64,000 nucleotides of DNA from Natronincola ferrireducens (GTDB lineage: Bacteria > Bacillota > Clostridia > Peptostreptococcales > Natronincolaceae), in assembly GCF_900100845.1 (NCBI RefSeq), contig NZ_FNFP01000011.1, positions 1 through 64,000 of the forward strand, written 5' to 3'. The notes under the pieces were generated by a model, which ran no database searches, was not told the DNA's origin, and worked only from the letters and a program-made list of their open reading frames with translations. The position numbers and the translations under genes are program-made. Shown in pieces: positions 8,531 through 17,535 of the stretch (the stretch's first letter is position 1; the number at the start of each line of letters is the position of its first letter).

Positions 8531-8554
8531 GGAGCCTTTTTCTGGCTCTTTTTT
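8531..8554 (+). terminator. Terminator of the SHOCT/zipper cassette
   Basis: GAGCC at 8532-8536 pairs with GGCTC at 8544-8548, followed by six T. It lies 23 bases after the zinc-ribbon stop codon. Confidence 0.75.
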
Positions 8555-8654
8555 ATGCATTTGACTGGGAAAAGATAGAATAAAATGAAAAAGATTAGAA
8601 GAAAAGACGAACAAAAGAGAATACTTCTCCAATAGAGGGTACATTACATTCTTA

Positions 8655-8905
8655 GAGGAATTCGGTACCTCCATAGCCTGCTGATAAATCAAGTAAGCTC
8701 AATAAGCTACAGCAGACAGTTCCAGTGTTCGGGAAGACTCTGTAGATCCAGTCTCCACGGACTGCCTTTCGATGGAGTTGTTCAGAGGGGAAGGCAGACA
8801 GTTTCGATTACGGGTCCACCTTCAGGGTCTTGATCCCCCAACTAGCGTTCCATAGAGGTAGGAGCTATCTAGGGCAAGTTTTTATAGAAGCTCCTACCAC
8901 TATTA
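8655..8905. repeat. Second copy of the GC-rich repeat (unit 2)
   Basis: About 240 bases align with 6262-6590, including the blocks CCAGTCTCCAC-GACTGCC, GATTACGGGTCCACC and CTAGCGTTCCATAGAGG. The copy ends in a perfect 10-base inverted repeat, GGTAGGAGCT at 8857-8866 with AGCTCCTACC at 8889-8898. Together with unit 1 it forms direct repeats around the three-gene cassette at 6801-8508. Confidence 0.7.
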
Positions 8906-9259
8906 CACTTTCCTTAAATGTCTTGTTTAAGAAATAGTTGCAAAAACCGCAACTACCGCTCCGCTTTCCTTAAACGTACATTTAGTGAATAGTTGGGGGG
9001 AGAGGGGCCTGAACTTTTAGGAAATTAAAGTTCTTCTTAGGAAATTTTATATTCGTCAAAGGAAATACAAAGGAAAAATAGAATATCGATAACATGTAAG
9101 TATTTACTAAAAAGAAATGTAAAAGCTTGTAAAGGTATCTTATTATATTGGGGATACATAAGGAGAGTAGAACAAAAAGTCTATGATAAATAACGCTATG
9201 TGTAATTTATTACAAAACAGATATAAATTTAATCGTGTAAATTACTAGGGGGGAGTAGT
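8906..9259. other. Leader region of the Avs-like gene
   Basis: No gene is visible. The AT-rich sequence includes two short repeats of the form TTAGGAAAT around 9020-9045 and ends in GGGGGGAG, the ribosome site of the 9260 gene. I could not pick a convincing promoter; any regulatory site here remains unidentified. Confidence 0.35.
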
Positions 9260-12200
9260 TTGGAAGACTTAACTTTAAAATCGGATATAGGTGCAACAGC
9301 AGCTTTTAAGGGATATCGATTACAAACATTATACATAGTTTATAGAATTTTACACCAGCAAGATAATGAACTTAAATTTCAGCCTGAAGGGCAAGAAGAT
9401 TTGGCCATTTACGGAAGTGATAATAGTCTAATAGAAGTGATTCAAATAAAAAATCATACTGAGTCTTTATCATTATCAAAATTTTCACCTCAAAAAGAAG
9501 ACTCTTTTTTTAGGAGATCCTTAGAAACTCTTTTAAAAGAAAGTAGTTGTAGTTTTAGTATTGTCTCATTTGGAAAAGTAGGTACGGAGCTCAAAAATGC
9601 AATTGAAAAAGATGAAAAAGATCGAAAGGAAATAATTAGAAAGCTAACTGGTTACAAGTATAAAGAAAGTGAGGTTAAAAACCTTTTTAAGAATTTGGAA
9701 TTAGAAGAAGTTCAAGAAGATGAACTGCAGTTAAAAATATTTAATTTTCTTAAAGAAACTCAAGTTGGAATGGATCCACAAATAGCATTTGATTTACTAA
9801 TGTTTTGGATTTACAAGTTATCTGAGGATAGACAATCTTTAGATAGAGAAAGTTTATTGAACAAACTGAATAGCATAGGAATCTTTTTCAGTGAGAGAGA
9901 TATATTTTATAGGGAGTTCGGAACATCAATTGTTTCGTTAGGGATAGAATTAATTGATGAAAATCATAAGGTGAAGTTAGAAGAAGAATTTTCATTAGGG
10001 GTTTCAGCTAATTATAACCATATATTGGCTAACTTAGATATACCGAGAGAAGATAAACTAAGAGCAATTAGTGATGGGTTTGATGCCAGTAAAATTGTTA
10101 TTATACATGGTGCATCAGGTCAAGGGAAGTCAACATTAGCCTATAGATACCTGCATCAATATTATCCAGCCCCTTTTACATACCAGATTAAACATGTGAA
10201 AGACAAGCATCATGCATTACAGATTGTTAGGGCTTTGTACGCCATCGGGAGAAATATTAATTTACCATTAGCGCTCTACCTTGATGTTGAGCCTGGAAGC
10301 ACGGTGTGGGTAGAATTAATAAAGGAAATAAATCAATATGATATCTTTAATATACTCATAACAGTTCGAGAAGAAGATTGGAATAGAGCTATTTTAACCA
10401 ATGCAGATATGATTTATGAAGAAATAAAATTATCATTAGACTCAGATGAAGGGAAAAGTATTTATGAAAATATCCTGAAAAATAAGGGGGAGCTAAAGTT
10501 TACCACTTTTGAAGAAGCTTGGAATGTTTTTGGTGGACAAGGACCTTTATTAGAGTTCATGTATCTTATTAATCGCGGTATGACTTTAAGGGATAGATTA
10601 AAAGAACAGGTAATGAGAATAAAAGATGAGATAAGATTAGAAAATGACTATGATCGATTACAATTACTGAGAGTAGTGTCTTTATGTGGATACTACGGTG
10701 CTAATGTAGATGTGGGTACCTTAGTATCCCAGTTATCCTTAAAGGATCCTATTTATGCCATTACAAGATTTGAAAATGAATATTTCTTTCGCAAAAGCAC
10801 AGACGGAAAATATTTAGAGGCTCTTCATCCCATTCGATCTAAAATACTTGTTGAATTATTATTTGATTCAGTGCTATCACCAATACAACATGATATTAAC
10901 CTATGTACATTAGTAATTTGTGAAGAAAATTTTGAAGTGTTTTTACTAAATTACTTTTATGAAAATGAGATTGAAGATAATTTCTTATCTTTTTTAAATA
11001 ACCTACAGACTAAGACTTGGACAGCTTATGGAGCAATTACTAAAAGTTTGATTTGGCTGGGAATAAAAGGTTATATTAAGGAGAATTGGGACGTTATAGA
11101 AGAGGTATATGCTAAGCATAAACAAAGCTGGTTTTTAGTATTAGGTTTTGACTTATGCGGGTTAATGCATAATTGGGATCAGCAATTATTTAAAATGCTT
11201 GACATTGCACATAACCAACAACTCAAAAAAGATATATTAGAATATTCATCAAGATTAACTAGTAAGGATGTCGTGTTTCAGTTTGCAAAAGATTGGTTAA
11301 TAAAATCCAAACAACCAAATAGTTCACCTGAAACAGAAACTGATTGGAAATACCTAGGGATGAGTATGTTTTGGATTGGTAAACTAAAGATAGATAAGGT
11401 TGTTTCGTTAGAGTACATTAATTTTGAACAAGCATCTAGGAATATATCTATTAGTAGCCTTGCAGATTTTATTGTAGGCCTGTATTATTATGATTTAGAA
11501 GATAACGAAAGAATTAGTACCTACCGAGACAAATTTCTTGAAAGATTTAAGGAGGAACATTTAATTCCTATCATTGAGGAAAAAGGAGAAGAAGTAAAGA
11601 TACACAGCATAATATCTTATAATATACAAGACGAATCTGATGAGGATCAACTAACAAAGAATTACATCCATGAATACAATATGAGAAACGTTGAAATAGT
11701 AAGGCGACTATTTCCTGAAAAGAAAAAAATTTGCAGTCAAGGATATGGACATAAATTTGCTCTCATACCTATGGAACATGATGACACGACAAAGGAAATA
11801 CCTATAGAAAATCTACCATTACAGTGGCAAGTTGAAGTTAATTCTACCTATAGAGAATTAGTAAATTATAACTTTAGACCAGAAGGATGGCAAGAATATG
11901 TTGATATGATTTTAGATTTAAGAGAAAATATAGTAGCGTTGCTAAATGATATTTTAGATGCAATAAAAAACCATTATAGAAAAAAGAATATCATAAATAT
12001 ATTTAAAGATTATATCAATGAAAAAGAATACAATAAATTATATGATGACATAAGTACAGCTATACTACTTCCTAAAACTGTAATGGATACGTGGGGGTTT
12101 ATAGGTGAACAAAGTGATATAAATAGAAATCAGGATCAAGATCAATTACTCAGGTTTAGAATAGGACTAATTAAATATCATGAAATAGTAAGTACCTTAA

Positions 12201-13441
12201 GAAAAATAACTTCAGACTTAGGAAATTTTCTATTTCATGCTAAAAATATACTGACAGTAAATCCAGCATTAAAAAGTAAATCTAAAGAAGAAAAAAAATT
12301 GATATTAAGTAGAGCAGATACAATCGGAGTAGGAATAAAAAATGATAAAATATCTATACGCTACATCTATGATGCCTTACTATCCTTAGAAAAGTTTCAA
12401 AAAGAATTTCAAAAACATTTTATGAAATATGCTAATGAAAATGAACTAAAAATATTAGAAAAAAGGGAGTTGAAATTATTTTACCATGTAGCAATTGTGT
12501 GGAATAAATTTACTTTAGATAAATTTAGACAGAATGATGATATTATAGAAAATACGCTACTTGAGATGCATAAAATCGGAAGGAAGGTTGAAAAAAATAT
12601 TACTAATCAATTTGCATCTTCTCAGCTTAAAATTAGGATTATAGAAGAAGAGAAAGCTTTAAATGATAAGCCATATAAAGTAATAATTATTGAAAGTAAT
12701 GAGGTTATTTTTGATGAAGATGAGTTTCTTAAAAAAGTACTGGGCATATTTAAAAAAGCCTTTAGACCTGCTGAATATACAGATTTAAAGAGACTATATC
12801 TAGAAGATAATTATTCTGAGATTAAAGTAGTAGTGCTAGAAAAAGGAAAACTCCTTAGCTCTGTTGTATATTCCATTCCACTATATAGAATATTGGATGT
12901 AGATGAAGAATTTTCATTGATTGATATAATGCCCTCTTATAAGGATAATCAGCTAATAGTTCAAATAGGAATAAAAAAGTGGGCTGATTTAATTCCAGAA
13001 TTAGAAGCTACAGAAAAAACAATGATTAACCTATGGGAATGCTATCATAATGTTGCGCACCTCATTCAACTTAAACAATTAGAAGAGTTGATTGAAATAA
13101 AAGAAGATGTTTTTGGGTTGACTATGACACAAAAATATTTAGAGCGTATTATGAAGTTAGTGGAATCTAAAATACAATTATGCATTGATTTTTGTTCCTA
13201 TTTGCTACAACAGCTTGACTTTACTGAAGAAACTATAAAAGCAAATCCAGAAGTATTAGATATTTTTGAAGGAATTAAGATGATCCATAAGAACTTATTT
13301 CCAACTGATACAATGGGAGAAGAAAACTATCAGACCACAATTGACCTTGGAGAAATGGAAAATTGGATTAAAAAATTGCACCAAGCTATCGATGCTACTC
13401 ATTTTGTCTATAAATGTCTTGCATATTATAAAATTGACTAA
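9260..13441 (+). CDS. Avs-like STAND NTPase with N-terminal Cap4-like nuclease
   Basis: This 1393-residue protein begins with a Cap4-like dsDNA endonuclease domain of the PD-(D/E)XK fold: a GYRLQTLY helix, then Asp47 in QEDLAIYG and E59-V-I-Q62-I-K64. Next comes a STAND-type P-loop NTPase with Walker A GASGQGKST (residues 284-292) and Walker B LALYLDVE (Asp342). The remaining 900 residues are helical and repeat-like, the usual sensor half of such proteins. Known Avs proteins bind a conserved phage protein such as terminase or portal, oligomerise and activate the nuclease, killing the infected cell. The start is TTG after GGGGGGAG. It is a single-gene unit. Which Avs type it is, and what it senses, cannot be read from sequence. 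Confidence 0.8.
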   Translation: MEDLTLKSDIGATAAFKGYRLQTLYIVYRILHQQDNELKFQPEGQEDLAIYGSDNSLIEVIQIKNHTESLSLSKFSPQKEDSFFRRSLETLLKESSCSFSIVSFGKVGTELKNAIEKDEKDRKEIIRKLTGYKYKESEVKNLFKNLELEEVQEDELQLKIFNFLKETQVGMDPQIAFDLLMFWIYKLSEDRQSLDRESLLNKLNSIGIFFSERDIFYREFGTSIVSLGIELIDENHKVKLEEEFSLGVSANYNHILANLDIPREDKLRAISDGFDASKIVIIHGASGQGKSTLAYRYLHQYYPAPFTYQIKHVKDKHHALQIVRALYAIGRNINLPLALYLDVEPGSTVWVELIKEINQYDIFNILITVREEDWNRAILTNADMIYEEIKLSLDSDEGKSIYENILKNKGELKFTTFEEAWNVFGGQGPLLEFMYLINRGMTLRDRLKEQVMRIKDEIRLENDYDRLQLLRVVSLCGYYGANVDVGTLVSQLSLKDPIYAITRFENEYFFRKSTDGKYLEALHPIRSKILVELLFDSVLSPIQHDINLCTLVICEENFEVFLLNYFYENEIEDNFLSFLNNLQTKTWTAYGAITKSLIWLGIKGYIKENWDVIEEVYAKHKQSWFLVLGFDLCGLMHNWDQQLFKMLDIAHNQQLKKDILEYSSRLTSKDVVFQFAKDWLIKSKQPNSSPETETDWKYLGMSMFWIGKLKIDKVVSLEYINFEQASRNISISSLADFIVGLYYYDLEDNERISTYRDKFLERFKEEHLIPIIEEKGEEVKIHSIISYNIQDESDEDQLTKNYIHEYNMRNVEIVRRLFPEKKKICSQGYGHKFALIPMEHDDTTKEIPIENLPLQWQVEVNSTYRELVNYNFRPEGWQEYVDMILDLRENIVALLNDILDAIKNHYRKKNIINIFKDYINEKEYNKLYDDISTAILLPKTVMDTWGFIGEQSDINRNQDQDQLLRFRIGLIKYHEIVSTLRKITSDLGNFLFHAKNILTVNPALKSKSKEEKKLILSRADTIGVGIKNDKISIRYIYDALLSLEKFQKEFQKHFMKYANENELKILEKRELKLFYHVAIVWNKFTLDKFRQNDDIIENTLLEMHKIGRKVEKNITNQFASSQLKIRIIEEEKALNDKPYKVIIIESNEVIFDEDEFLKKVLGIFKKAFRPAEYTDLKRLYLEDNYSEIKVVVLEKGKLLSSVVYSIPLYRILDVDEEFSLIDIMPSYKDNQLIVQIGIKKWADLIPELEATEKTMINLWECYHNVAHLIQLKQLEELIEIKEDVFGLTMTQKYLERIMKLVESKIQLCIDFCSYLLQQLDFTEETIKANPEVLDIFEGIKMIHKNLFPTDTMGEENYQTTIDLGEMENWIKKLHQAIDATHFVYKCLAYYKID

Positions 13442-13565
13442 TAGATTTAGAATAATAACTCTAAGTGTAAATTTTAAGTTAAATTAAAAGTAAATATAGC
13501 CAAAGTTATTTAAATTGCAAGACAGCCAATTAGAATAACCTTAATTTGTGAATCTAAATGATACT

Positions 13566-13765
13566 GCCACCGTATGTGGTGGTTTTGCCACCCATTTGCC
13601 ACCCACCCAAAAGTTATAGGGAACTATAGAAAAGTATAGAAGGTTACCATACAATCTTTAGTTCCCTATATTTCAACATTTCAAGAGTATGAAATAATAT
13701 AAAATGTTATATACATAGATGATAAAATAAACTCATGAAATAAACGGCGCATGTGGAGTGTGTGG
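13566..13765. repeat. Dispersed palindrome-headed repeat, copy A
   Basis: About 190 bases are homologous to 63754-63945. Shared blocks include TTGCCACCCA at the head, AACTATGGAAAGATAT-like sequence, TTTCAACATTT, ATAGATGATAAAATAAA and finally AAATAAACGGCGCATGT. The head carries CCACC against GGTGG and repeated TTGCCACCC, a degenerate hairpin. It sits between the Avs-like gene and ywbE. No open frame or transposase is present. Confidence 0.65.
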
Positions 13766-13802
13766 TAAAGCTATATCGAAAGTAAAGAAAGAAGGCAATA
13801 AT

Positions 13803-13997
13803 ATGGATGGAACTATACGAGATAACATAAAACAAGGTACAAAGGTTAGAGTTGTTCAAAAACAGGATCAACGTTCGGGAAAACTAACAGAAGGTGTGGT
13901 CTTAAAAATTCTTACAAACTCCGCTACGCATCCACATGGCATTAAAGTGATACTTGAAGGTGGAATTGTTGGTAGGGTTAAGGAAATATTATATTGA
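13803..13997 (+). CDS. ywbE: YwbE family protein
   Basis: The 64-residue product is the YwbE family (DUF2196): it runs from DGTIRDNIKQGTKV through LTEGVV--ILTNS--HPHGIKV and ends at G-VGRVKEIL, which covers the full family length. The family is a small beta-barrel of unknown function, widespread in Firmicutes. The open frame extends up to 13758, but AAGAAGG precedes ATG 13803 and homology begins there. Its upstream region is repeat copy A, so its promoter may lie in that repeat. A terminator follows at 14123. Confidence 0.85.
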   Translation: MDGTIRDNIKQGTKVRVVQKQDQRSGKLTEGVVLKILTNSATHPHGIKVILEGGIVGRVKEILY

Positions 13998-14122
13998 AGA
14001 CTTAGGTATTATAAAGGGCATCTGCTTAAAAGAAGAGATTGAATATCTGAAGAAATCTAAAGATGAAAAAATATAAAAATTCAACATGATTCTGTGCTTA
14101 ATAAAATTTAAGAAAATAAAAG

Positions 14123-14155
14123 CATCTCTCAAATAAAAGGAGGAGATGTTTTTTT
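14123..14155 (+). terminator. Terminator downstream of ywbE
   Basis: CATCTC at 14123-14128 pairs with GAGATG at 14143-14148 and is followed by seven T. The 125 bases between ywbE and this hairpin contain only a short frame without a start. Confidence 0.65.
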
Positions 14156-14374
14156 GCTACTAAAAAGAACATAAGTTCTTGAAATTTTATGCAATGTAAC
14201 TTATACTTTTAATAAGAAAATATCTTATAATAAAAAGTACATCTATTGAAGAGTAGAGTATGTATCATAAAGAAAAGGATAAATACTTTAAATTAAAGAT
14301 ATAAATTAATTGTGTGCGTAAATAACTTTGTTACTGAAGAAGTAATGATTATATTTGAATATACTTGAATAGTA

Positions 14375-14402
14375 TTGACAACGTTTATAACAATGGTATA
14401 CT
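14375..14402 (+). promoter_or_regulatory. Promoter of the R-M methyltransferase operon
   Basis: TTGACA at 14375-14380 and TATACT at 14397-14402 are 16 bases apart, with a TGG upstream of the -10 box. The methyltransferase start at 14434 follows after TTGGAGGGA. Confidence 0.65.
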
Positions 14403-14433
14403 TTTTAAGGAAGCTTTTTTTTGGAGGGATACT

Positions 14434-15612
14434 ATGACTATTGTGATAAAAGATAAAGAGTTGCTTACAACCCAAGAAACTGCAAATTATTTAGGCGTGA
14501 GCAAGTCAACAGTGTACAGAATGGTGAAAAATGAGATATTAAAGCCAATTAAGACACCTGGGGGTCAAAGAAGATTTGAGGTAAAAGAGCTTGAGAACTA
14601 TAAAGATTTAAGTAGAAAAGGTAATAATGAAGATAAAAGGAATATTAAGAAAAAAGAAACTGAACAATTACAGATTAAAGTTTTAGATGATAATAATGGA
14701 AATGAAAAAAATCAAGAAGATGGGGAAAGTCAAGAAGATGTGGGAACAGTAGATCCAAGAAACAAATTAAATAACTTAACAGGTAAACAATGGATGCCAG
14801 AAACAAAAAGTTTTTGGTATCAAAAAGGATTAGGATCAAAACATCCACATGCAAAGATAGAAAGACAACATCCAGCCCCTTTTTCATTTCAAGATATTGC
14901 TAGATTAATATTATTTTTTACAAAAGAGAATGAAATTGTGCTAGATCCATTTTCAGGAGTGGGATCTACCATTAAGGCATGTGCTATGCACAATCGAGAA
15001 GGCATAGGGATTGAATTATCACAAAGATGGAATGATCTAGCAATTGAAAGAATTGAATTTGAAGTTGGTGAGGGCGAATCTCAGAAGCATACATTTATTA
15101 ATGGTGACTCTACCATAGAGTTGAAGAAAATAGAAGATGATAGTATTGATTTTATGGTAACTAGTCCACCGTATTGGTCAATTTTAAATAAAAAAGCAGA
15201 TCATAAAGTGAAAAATGAAAGACTAAAAAATAATTTGGCTACAAACTATTCTGACGATGAAAAAGATTTGGGAAATATTTCAGACTATCAAGATTTTCTA
15301 ACAATTTTAGTTGATAATATTTTTATGGAATGTGCTAGAGCATTAAAACCTTCAAAATATATGAGTTTAGTAGTATCAGATTTTAGAAATCAGTCTGAAT
15401 TTATTAGTTTTCACAGTGATTTAATCCAAGCAATGAACAAAAGAAAAATTAATAATAAATATGAGTTATCTTTGCAAGGGGTGAAAGTATTGCTTCAAAA
15501 TCATAAATCACTATTACCCTATGGTTATCCGTTTGCATATGTGGAAAATATACATCATCAATATATAGTGATATTTAGAAAAACAGAAATAAAAAAGAAA
15601 AAAAAGAGATAG
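14434..15612 (+). CDS. DNA methyltransferase with N-terminal excisionase-type HTH
   Basis: This 392-residue protein starts with a helix-turn-helix of the MerR/excisionase type (TTQETANYLGVSKSTVYRMV, then GGQRRF). A charged linker follows, then an N4/N6 DNA methyltransferase domain. SAM-binding motif I is DPFSGVGST (Asp171) and the catalytic motif IV is TSPPYW (residues 243-248), a form typical of N4-cytosine enzymes. Motif I precedes motif IV, unlike the neighbouring enzyme. The HTH may recognise DNA or regulate the enzyme's own promoter, as several R-M methyltransferases do. ATG 14434 is chosen for its TTGGAGGGA site; an upstream ATG at 14365 has none. It should protect host DNA from the nuclease encoded on the opposite strand. 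Confidence 0.85.
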   Translation: MTIVIKDKELLTTQETANYLGVSKSTVYRMVKNEILKPIKTPGGQRRFEVKELENYKDLSRKGNNEDKRNIKKKETEQLQIKVLDDNNGNEKNQEDGESQEDVGTVDPRNKLNNLTGKQWMPETKSFWYQKGLGSKHPHAKIERQHPAPFSFQDIARLILFFTKENEIVLDPFSGVGSTIKACAMHNREGIGIELSQRWNDLAIERIEFEVGEGESQKHTFINGDSTIELKKIEDDSIDFMVTSPPYWSILNKKADHKVKNERLKNNLATNYSDDEKDLGNISDYQDFLTILVDNIFMECARALKPSKYMSLVVSDFRNQSEFISFHSDLIQAMNKRKINNKYELSLQGVKVLLQNHKSLLPYGYPFAYVENIHHQYIVIFRKTEIKKKKKR

Positions 15613-15625
15613 GAAAGTGTTCTAT

Positions 15626-16450
15626 ATGAAATGGAATTTTAATAAAGTTTATTTAGGCGATGCTGATAATTTGCTTAAACAAATGCTAGAAGATGGCCTT
15701 AAGTTTGATTTGATATTAACAGACCCTCCATATAATTTAGGGAAAGATTTCGGAAATGACAGTGACAAATTATCTCTAGATGAGTTTTTAAGGCTATCAA
15801 AGCATAGAATAACTCTATGTAGAGATTTATTACATAACAATGGAAGTATACTGTGGTTTGGAATACATCACTATATTGCATTTATTCAAGTTATAATGTA
15901 TGAATTAGGTTTATATTATAGAAGAATGAATATATGGCATTATGAAAATGGATTTTCTAGAACAAGGAAAACTCCATTAACACAATATGAACCATTTCTT
16001 TGGTTCAGTAGATCAAAAAACAAATGGACTTATAATGTGGATGATGTAAGGATGCCTTATAAAAGTAGTGAACGGCTCAAAAATCCAGTTAAATATAAAA
16101 ACTCAAAGGGAGAAGTGAAAATTTGGAAGCCGAATCCAAATGGTGCAATGAGGGGGGACGTATGGAAGTTTCCTACATTGGCAGGAAAAGCATTTGAAAA
16201 TGAAAAAACAAAACACCCAACTCAGAAGCCTGAAATGCTCATTAGAGAATTGATAAAAGCGTTTTGCCCCAAAAATAAAGATGGTATATATGAAGGATAC
16301 ATTTTAGATCCCTTTCATGGATCAGGAACTCTAGGGGTATGTTGTGAAAAATTAAATCAAGAGGGTCATAACATCAAATGGATAGGAATAGAAATACAAA
16401 AAGAGTATGCAGAAATTGCAAATAAAAGAATAGAGGAGATTAATAGATAA
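15626..16450 (+). CDS. Beta-class site-specific DNA methyltransferase
   Basis: The 274-residue enzyme has catalytic motif IV DPPYNLG at residues 33-39 and SAM motif I DPFHGSGT near residue 228, the beta-class order, with HPTQKP before motif I as usual. DPPY is most common in N6-adenine enzymes, and N4-cytosine specificity is possible. AGGAAAG eight bases before ATG 15626 supports this start over GTG 15617. It is 13 bases downstream of the HTH methyltransferase, so the two form one operon. Two enzymes of different classes suggest an asymmetric recognition sequence with each strand methylated separately, as in type IIS systems; that is inference. Confidence 0.88.
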   Translation: MKWNFNKVYLGDADNLLKQMLEDGLKFDLILTDPPYNLGKDFGNDSDKLSLDEFLRLSKHRITLCRDLLHNNGSILWFGIHHYIAFIQVIMYELGLYYRRMNIWHYENGFSRTRKTPLTQYEPFLWFSRSKNKWTYNVDDVRMPYKSSERLKNPVKYKNSKGEVKIWKPNPNGAMRGDVWKFPTLAGKAFENEKTKHPTQKPEMLIRELIKAFCPKNKDGIYEGYILDPFHGSGTLGVCCEKLNQEGHNIKWIGIEIQKEYAEIANKRIEEINR

Positions 16451-16453
16451 AGT

Positions 16454-16484
16454 TAGCCCACCTATATTGCTTATAGGTAGGCTA
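16454..16484. terminator. Bidirectional terminator between R-M convergent genes
   Basis: TAGCC-CACCTAT at 16454-16465 pairs with ATAGGTA-GGCTA at 16473-16484. It separates the rightward methyltransferases from the leftward nuclease operon, whose last gene stops at 16489. Confidence 0.65.
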
Positions 16485-16488
16485 TTTA

Positions 16489-17535
16489 TCATTTATTAGG
16501 TTTTGTTATTGAAAAATTCAAATTAGAGATATTTATTGATCTACCTAGTAATGTAATTATCTGATTTTCTAAAGAATAGTTATCACAATCTATATAGAAA
16601 TTATCTTTATTAAAATTAACTTCCGAATTATTCCACATCAAAATCATAAGAGAACCTATTGTTAAGGATTGAATTCTTATATTTAAAACATTGTTTACAT
16701 CTTTGATAACTCTCCAATACTCAGTTCTTGTATTAGGAAGATTTAGCGAAATTATTAAAGGTGTTAGTTCTTTATATGAGTAATTATATCTAGAAGATAA
16801 AACTGCTAAATCATCAAGTATATTTCTAGGTGAGTTTAAAACATCTTTGCCGAACTCAATCTCCAGTACACCTTTAACTGAAGAATTGGAGCTGAAAATT
16901 CCATCCATTCGTATATTTACATCACCTTTTCTTCTTATTAAGGTATTAAGTTTAAGTTGAATTAACAAATTTCGTGTAAATAGGTTAGGAAATTGTGATG
17001 AGGTATCGGCACATAATAGCTTTTTATATATAGAATCTATTAGAGCATCAGATTCATCCTGAAAAGAACCTTCTTTTTTAGTTCTAAATAACTTTGATAG
17101 CATTATCATATGATTAGATTTATTTGTAAGAGATACCTTTTCAACTGCTCTTGTATTAACTATTGCAGTTTTTTGACTTAAATAAATTGCTCCGACAGGA
17201 CAACGAGATGCACATAAACCACAATTAATACATAGATTACTATCTACATGAGGGAAGGACGAGTTAGCAAGCCATTTAATAGCATTAACTGGGCACACAT
17301 TAGTATTTTTATCGTTAGGAAATATAGAAAACAATGAGTTAGAAAGCTCACTTTCTTTGTAATTTAAACAATATCTTTCTATACAGCTTAGACAAGTGGA
17401 TTCAAGTTTTGTACCCGTTTGAAAAGTAATGTATGAAGGTTTGTTAGGGTAATAAATTATCGAAATAGGAGTGGACTCTACTGTATAATGTTTAGGAACT
17501 ATTTGTTGTTGCTTTTGATTAAAAATCTTTGACAT
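16489..17535 (-). CDS. Ferredoxin-domain protein with nuclease-like C-terminus, R-M subunit
   Basis: This 348-residue protein carries eight cysteines in a ferredoxin arrangement. Cluster one is Cys48, 51, 56 and, after an insert, Cys81 in VCP. Cluster two is the perfect CxxCxxCxxxCP at 102-113. Two [4Fe-4S] clusters are therefore predicted. The C-terminal 200 residues resemble a degenerate PD-(D/E)XK domain: Asp211 in RMDGIF and E225-I-E227, with Glu where Lys is usual and Lys230 nearby. The gene overlaps the endonuclease stop by 17 bases on the same strand, so they are translationally coupled. Iron-sulfur clusters are known in nucleases such as AddB and Cas4 as structural staples, but a full ferredoxin here is unusual. 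It could alternatively be an electron-transfer or DNA-recognition subunit. Confidence 0.7.
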   Translation of the reverse strand: MSKIFNQKQQQIVPKHYTVESTPISIIYYPNKPSYITFQTGTKLESTCLSCIERYCLNYKESELSNSLFSIFPNDKNTNVCPVNAIKWLANSSFPHVDSNLCINCGLCASRCPVGAIYLSQKTAIVNTRAVEKVSLTNKSNHMIMLSKLFRTKKEGSFQDESDALIDSIYKKLLCADTSSQFPNLFTRNLLIQLKLNTLIRRKGDVNIRMDGIFSSNSSVKGVLEIEFGKDVLNSPRNILDDLAVLSSRYNYSYKELTPLIISLNLPNTRTEYWRVIKDVNNVLNIRIQSLTIGSLMILMWNNSEVNFNKDNFYIDCDNYSLENQIITLLGRSINISNLNFSITKPNK

